Positions 60,236-64,000 of a DNA stretch of 64,000 bases are shown here, piece after piece (positions within the stretch are counted from its first letter, which is position 1; each line of letters opens with the position of its first letter). Under the pieces are notes generated by a model, which saw only the letters and a list, made by a program, of their open reading frames with translations, was not told where the DNA came from and ran no database searches. Location of the stretch: contig OX638368.1 in NCBI GenBank assembly GCA_951812925.1, positions 19,903,187 through 19,967,186 on the forward strand, written 5' to 3'. This DNA comes from Calliopum simillimum (lineage: Eukaryota; Arthropoda; Insecta; Diptera; Lauxaniidae). The translations under genes and the position numbers were made by a program.

Positions 60236-62755
60236 TACGCTTACATTGGAAAAAATGGTCTATGCCACGGTCTCAAAGAAAATAATTCATTATATCTCTA
60301 CTACTTTTTCACGCTGATAAAAAAGGTTTGATTTTCCTATATGTATGTAAAGAGCATTGGTATAAATAACGTTGACTGGAAAATAGACATTACCACTACG
60401 TCAAAAAATTCATCATGTCTCTGAAACTACCCAAAGGGACTAGAAGTGCCTCAAAAACCATTCTGAAGTGCATCTTTTTCACCAATAAGCGCTTCCGCTC
60501 CATAAGAACTATTCATTCTTTTTAACATTGTGTGTCCTAGGATGTATGCGCGTTTAGGCTTACCGCAGCCTTATTAAAAAATATTTTAATAAAAAAAAAT
60601 AAAGCAAAAAAAAAAGAGCTGGGTTCAAACCCATGTTGTTCTTACTGCAGCCTTACAAAAAATCATTGTTGAAATGCTTTTAAATTTCTATGGGGATAAG
60701 CGCTTTTAAAATGCTTGGATCAGAACCGCTAGAAATTTTTCCTATTGGGTATTTAATACACACGGATGACACTTGGGATGCATGTAAAATGCATCGGGAC
60801 AGATAACATCCATTGGAAAATTTTTCGAAAAGAAGGTGAAGCGTCGGGATATGGTATTTTATATGTAAAACCTACTTTTGTTTCGCGAATCAGCAGTTTT
60901 CTAAATACATATTCAAGTCCATTGAATTCGTTGTGCATTTTTCTCACTGGGGCATAAAGTCCGATACCAATCAATCTATAAACAAAAGATCACTTTGCAA
61001 AACATACGTACGAGTACATACTATTTGGCATCAATATCAGTCAACACATTCGTCGACCTTTCTCTGACCACAAGTAAATAAACCGTTGTAAATCAAGATA
61101 ACTTACATTTTTGTTGTTATTTTACGTGTCAAAAGAAAAACAAAAACAACAAAAAATTAGTGCCGCATCACTTTTTGATTCCTAGTAGGCGGGCGAAAAA
61201 GGACACAAAAGTCAATTCATTGTGAACTACTTGGTATCCTATTACATTTGACGCGCATTCTAACAATTTGTTTACCTTAATGCTTGACTCTGTGAAGGAG
61301 GGAGGCACAGTGCGTACAGGTAGAGTGCACATAAATCAGAGAAAGAGAACAAAAAACGCGCGAGACATGTCCGCGTCATAAAACACAAGACAAGCCAAGA
61401 CCAAGTCGACTCAGTTGACTGACTGATTTGGTTGACCTTCAATCTTATATCCTTAGAGTAATTGTAAATAAATTCTTTAACATTTTCAAAGAAAAACGGA
61501 AACAAGGATGTACAGCGGCAGCAGCAGGAGCATCCTTCGTTCGCAATTTCCAGGATATTTGAGCATTGTTCTCGAACACACAATGTTGTTGTAGGGAAAG
61601 TTGTCCATTTAGGATTTTCGGTGTGTGTGCGCAAAATATATGACACCAACACTACGCACCTTAATTTTTATGACATGCAAATATTGACGTACTGACCTTG
61701 TCACGTTTTCATATACCAATATCAGCAAGGATTTTATTGCTTCTTTTCAAAAACTACACTGTCACATTTTGTAAGGATATTTCTTTTTTGAAATTTTTAT
61801 TCATTTGCTTTGTGTCCGAAATACACATGTTACTGCGCGTGTAATAAAACTTTTAAGTTTTTACGATGTAAATTTCCTTGTCATAAAAAAATTGACTTTT
61901 AAATTTTGTTTATTCTACAGAATGGCTTACTGAGATGCCTTCTATGCAAAAAGCAGAAAAATTGCGGGTTTGCATCACGCCCCTGTTTTATTGCATCGAA
62001 ATTTGCAAATTTAATTTTATAGTTACAGCGGTAATAACATTTGTACGCTGATTATGTCGTAGGTATTGCATGATCAGAAGTCAAGGTGATTTTGCGGAAT
62101 GCACCTTTTTCTTGAAAGGAAGTTACGGCATAAGGGAAATGCATATGAAATTGTATTTGTACATGCATTTTCCTTTTGAAGTAGCAGTAGGGATATAAAT
62201 AAAGTTTAGCATTTGTAGTTGCTATGTGCAATTTCTATATACTATATACAATGGTTTTTAAATTATTTATAAGTACTAGAATCGCAAAATAGTCAAAATT
62301 TGGCCACAAATATATTAAATAATTTTAGTACTTTTTGGACAGTCTTAGTACTTTTTTTGCTCATTTATCATCTCTGGTACAATGACAAATGTGAAACGAA
62401 AAGAAAATAAAAAACATAAAGTCAGTGTCAGTCAACTGTTTGTCTTTCTCCTTGTGCTGTATCCTCTTTTCAGCTCTGTGTGACCGCGTGCTTTGTCTTT
62501 GTTAATATTTAAAACTTTGCGGGGCGATATGGCAAAATATTAAAATAAGTTAACCTTTATAAACATTTACACACAAATACATTTCGAATGGTGTATAATT
62601 CAAAGTCAGGCTTCATTTCTAACATAGTAAAAAAGGTAGGACAAATTTTGGTTTTGCCTGAAAATATATAGACAATGTTTCAACTAGCGTATCCCATAAC
62701 GAGTTGATTAACCTTCTCTTACACACGAATCACATCTATATACATTAAATAGTTT
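60236..62755. other. No feature seen
   Basis: Mostly unique AT-rich sequence. A 126-codon minus-strand frame at 61272-61652 is not recognised. Microsatellite-like (CAG)n is limited to 61517-61530. Confidence 0.45.
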
Positions 62756-63130
62756 CAAAGATATGGAGAATTTTGTTTTTGTGGGGCGTGGCACTTTTTC
62801 AATAAATTATATTTGTCTCGATGCTCTTCACAAAAGCTACCTACTTCTCATCTATTTGTTCCAAATTGTTTCAGAGAAGTAGAAGCGTCACTGTCACACA
62901 AAAATCAATGCAAAACATAATGGTCATTTTATCGTTCCTTAGTGCTAACCCTATCGCCACATTAAATTTTGTAAAGATCGATGCGGTGGCTTAGCCGTGA
63001 CAGCGTTTTCTATGCACTGCTTCTCCTCACAACCTTTTCAACAAAAAAAAAAATAAAAATCAAGATTGAGATTTAGGTATAGGTATAGAAACAGGGACTA
63101 AACCGATTTCGTTTGCCTATTTATATATAA
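62756..63130 (+). repeat. Family J copy 2
   Basis: TCGTTCCTTAGTGCTAACCC, GATCGATGCGGTGGCTTAGC and GAGATTTAGGTATAGGTATA match 44641-45078 and 47880-47975. It ends ACTAAACCGATTTCGTTTGC, just before a family A copy. Confidence 0.6.
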
Positions 63131-63141
63131 GATTTAATTTT

Positions 63142-63550
63142 TATACCCTACACCCAGAGTATATTCACTTTGTCCTTCCGTTTGTAACGCAGAGAAGGAG
63201 GCATGGCAGGTATGGAAAAGTATATATATTCTTGATCAGCGTCACCTCCTGAGTCGATATAGCCATGTCCGTCAGTCTGGCTGGCAGGCTGGCTGTGGGT
63301 GGAAATAAATTTTTTGGGAACATTGAGCAAGATAATTCAATGAAATTTGGTACTTTGCCTCCGTCGTCAACTAAATTTTACCCAAACGCCAAGGACTATA
63401 AATGTACGCTCTGAGTAAAAACTAGACGAGCAAAAACGTGGTGAACTCGAACAAGAGGGCGTGGCACCTGCCGTACAATTAAAATTTTTTAAATACTGCA
63501 GTGTAGGGTATTTAAGGTTTGGCCAGGCCAAAGGTAATACCTTTACTAGT
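63142..63550 (-). repeat. Family A copy, internally deleted
   Basis: It starts TATACCCTACACCCAGAG and keeps the TTCTTGATCAGCGTCACC module and the ACCTTTACTAGT end. About 370 bp of the middle (equivalent to 48265-48650) is missing. Confidence 0.8.
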
Positions 63551-63554
63551 TATA

Positions 63555-63901
63555 CTACGTTTCCACAAGAGATTCAGCTATGATGAGATCTATAAATCTC
63601 GTGTGAAATCCTACTTTTTTTCACTGGACAAAAAAGATTTTTTTTTTTTGACATCAAATATCATATTGCTTTTCCTTTTCTTCTTAATCTTCCATTTGCT
63701 TTATTTTTTGTGACATTTAATGCCAATTGTAAAGGGATGTCACTTAATCAAAAATAGCCAAAGTCAGCAGCCCAGCTGAGATTTATACGCAGATTTGGGA
63801 TAAATCTCGTCAGAAATAGGTTTACTTTTGCATGGTTAATCACGTGATTTACACCGAGATTTAGAGCTAGATCTCGAAATAAATCTCCAGTGGAAATGTA
63901 G
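63555..63901. mobile_element. TIR MITE, 347 bp, TA-flanked
   Basis: The ends CTACGTTTCCACAAGAGATT and the inverse of CTACATTTCCACTGGAGATT extend about 35 bp and are flanked by TA (63553-63554, 63902-63903). AGATCT-like motifs recur subterminally. Part of its interior also occurs at 35290-35430. No coding sequence. Confidence 0.75.
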
Positions 63902-64000
63902 TATTGTATAGTAGAACATTATGTACACAGGTAGAAAAGAACCACGGAAAATTTAAAAATGCAAATTGTAGAAATCAACAATGCTGAGTGATAAAATATT

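Noticed and set aside
61272..61652. 126-codon open frame with a Cys cluster (CSCCCRC).
   Set aside because: The cysteines come from a GCAGCAGCAGGAGCA run read on the opposite strand; no domain fits.

Overview
The window is AT-rich, non-coding, transposon-dense DNA of a eukaryote, most likely a higher fly (Diptera, Brachycera). The inference rests on relics of mariner, Tc1, pogo, hAT and I-clade LINE elements of the kinds common in flies, on a dispersed repeat whose layout resembles, from memory, the Drosophila DINE-1/INE-1 repeats, and on abundant short AT-rich and CAA/TTG simple repeats. I recognise no host protein-coding exon, no rRNA and no intact tRNA. Every protein similarity I can defend is a broken transposase or retrotransposon protein. 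The window could be intergenic or lie inside a large intron.

Layout. 1-3.2 kb: a mariner relic (18-2358) split by a 1.7-kb foldback element, then an FB-type foldback element with tandem repeats in one arm (2433-3148). 3.2-9.3 kb: old unique sequence with a palindromic CTTGGTCTTG repeat, a DINE-1-like fragment and a short tandem array. 9.35-12.6 kb: 3' part of an I-type LINE (RT, RNase H, C-terminal Cys/His region), split by an 892-bp TA-flanked MITE and running into a 728-bp (CCTAA)n array. 14.2-23.4 kb: tRNA-like SINE pair, DINE-1-like copies, a hairpin MITE, a second mariner relic (minus strand), a second FB-like element with a 9-bp target duplication, and old repeats. 24.6-25.6 kb: Tc1 relic on the minus strand and a hairpin MITE. 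30.7-31.3 kb: 16-bp minisatellite. 32.8-33.6 kb: foldback with TAA duplication, related by its ends to the one at 174-1902. 34-36 kb: old dispersed repeats. 38.2-39.7 kb: 1.5-kb degenerate minisatellite. 41.6-43.4 kb: pogo-like element carrying an array of exactly 76-bp monomers. 45-46.5 kb: foldback and tandem repeats. 48-51.7 kb: DINE-1-like copy, a third FB-like candidate and a third, internally deleted mariner. 52.7-58.3 kb: a four-level nest of elements. 58.8-59.4 kb: 5' end of a LINE. 59.8-63.9 kb: old repeats, a DINE-1-like copy and a final MITE.

Nothing here forms an operon or pathway. The window's value is its insertion history. Many elements have exact ends and target duplications (TA, TTA/TAA, 8 bp, 9 bp), and several insertions have an uninterrupted paralogous copy in the same window, so their relative order can be read directly. 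Repeat families are lettered: A = DINE-1-like; B = TA-flanked MITE with GAGTAA ends; E, F, G, H, J = old dispersed families of unknown class.
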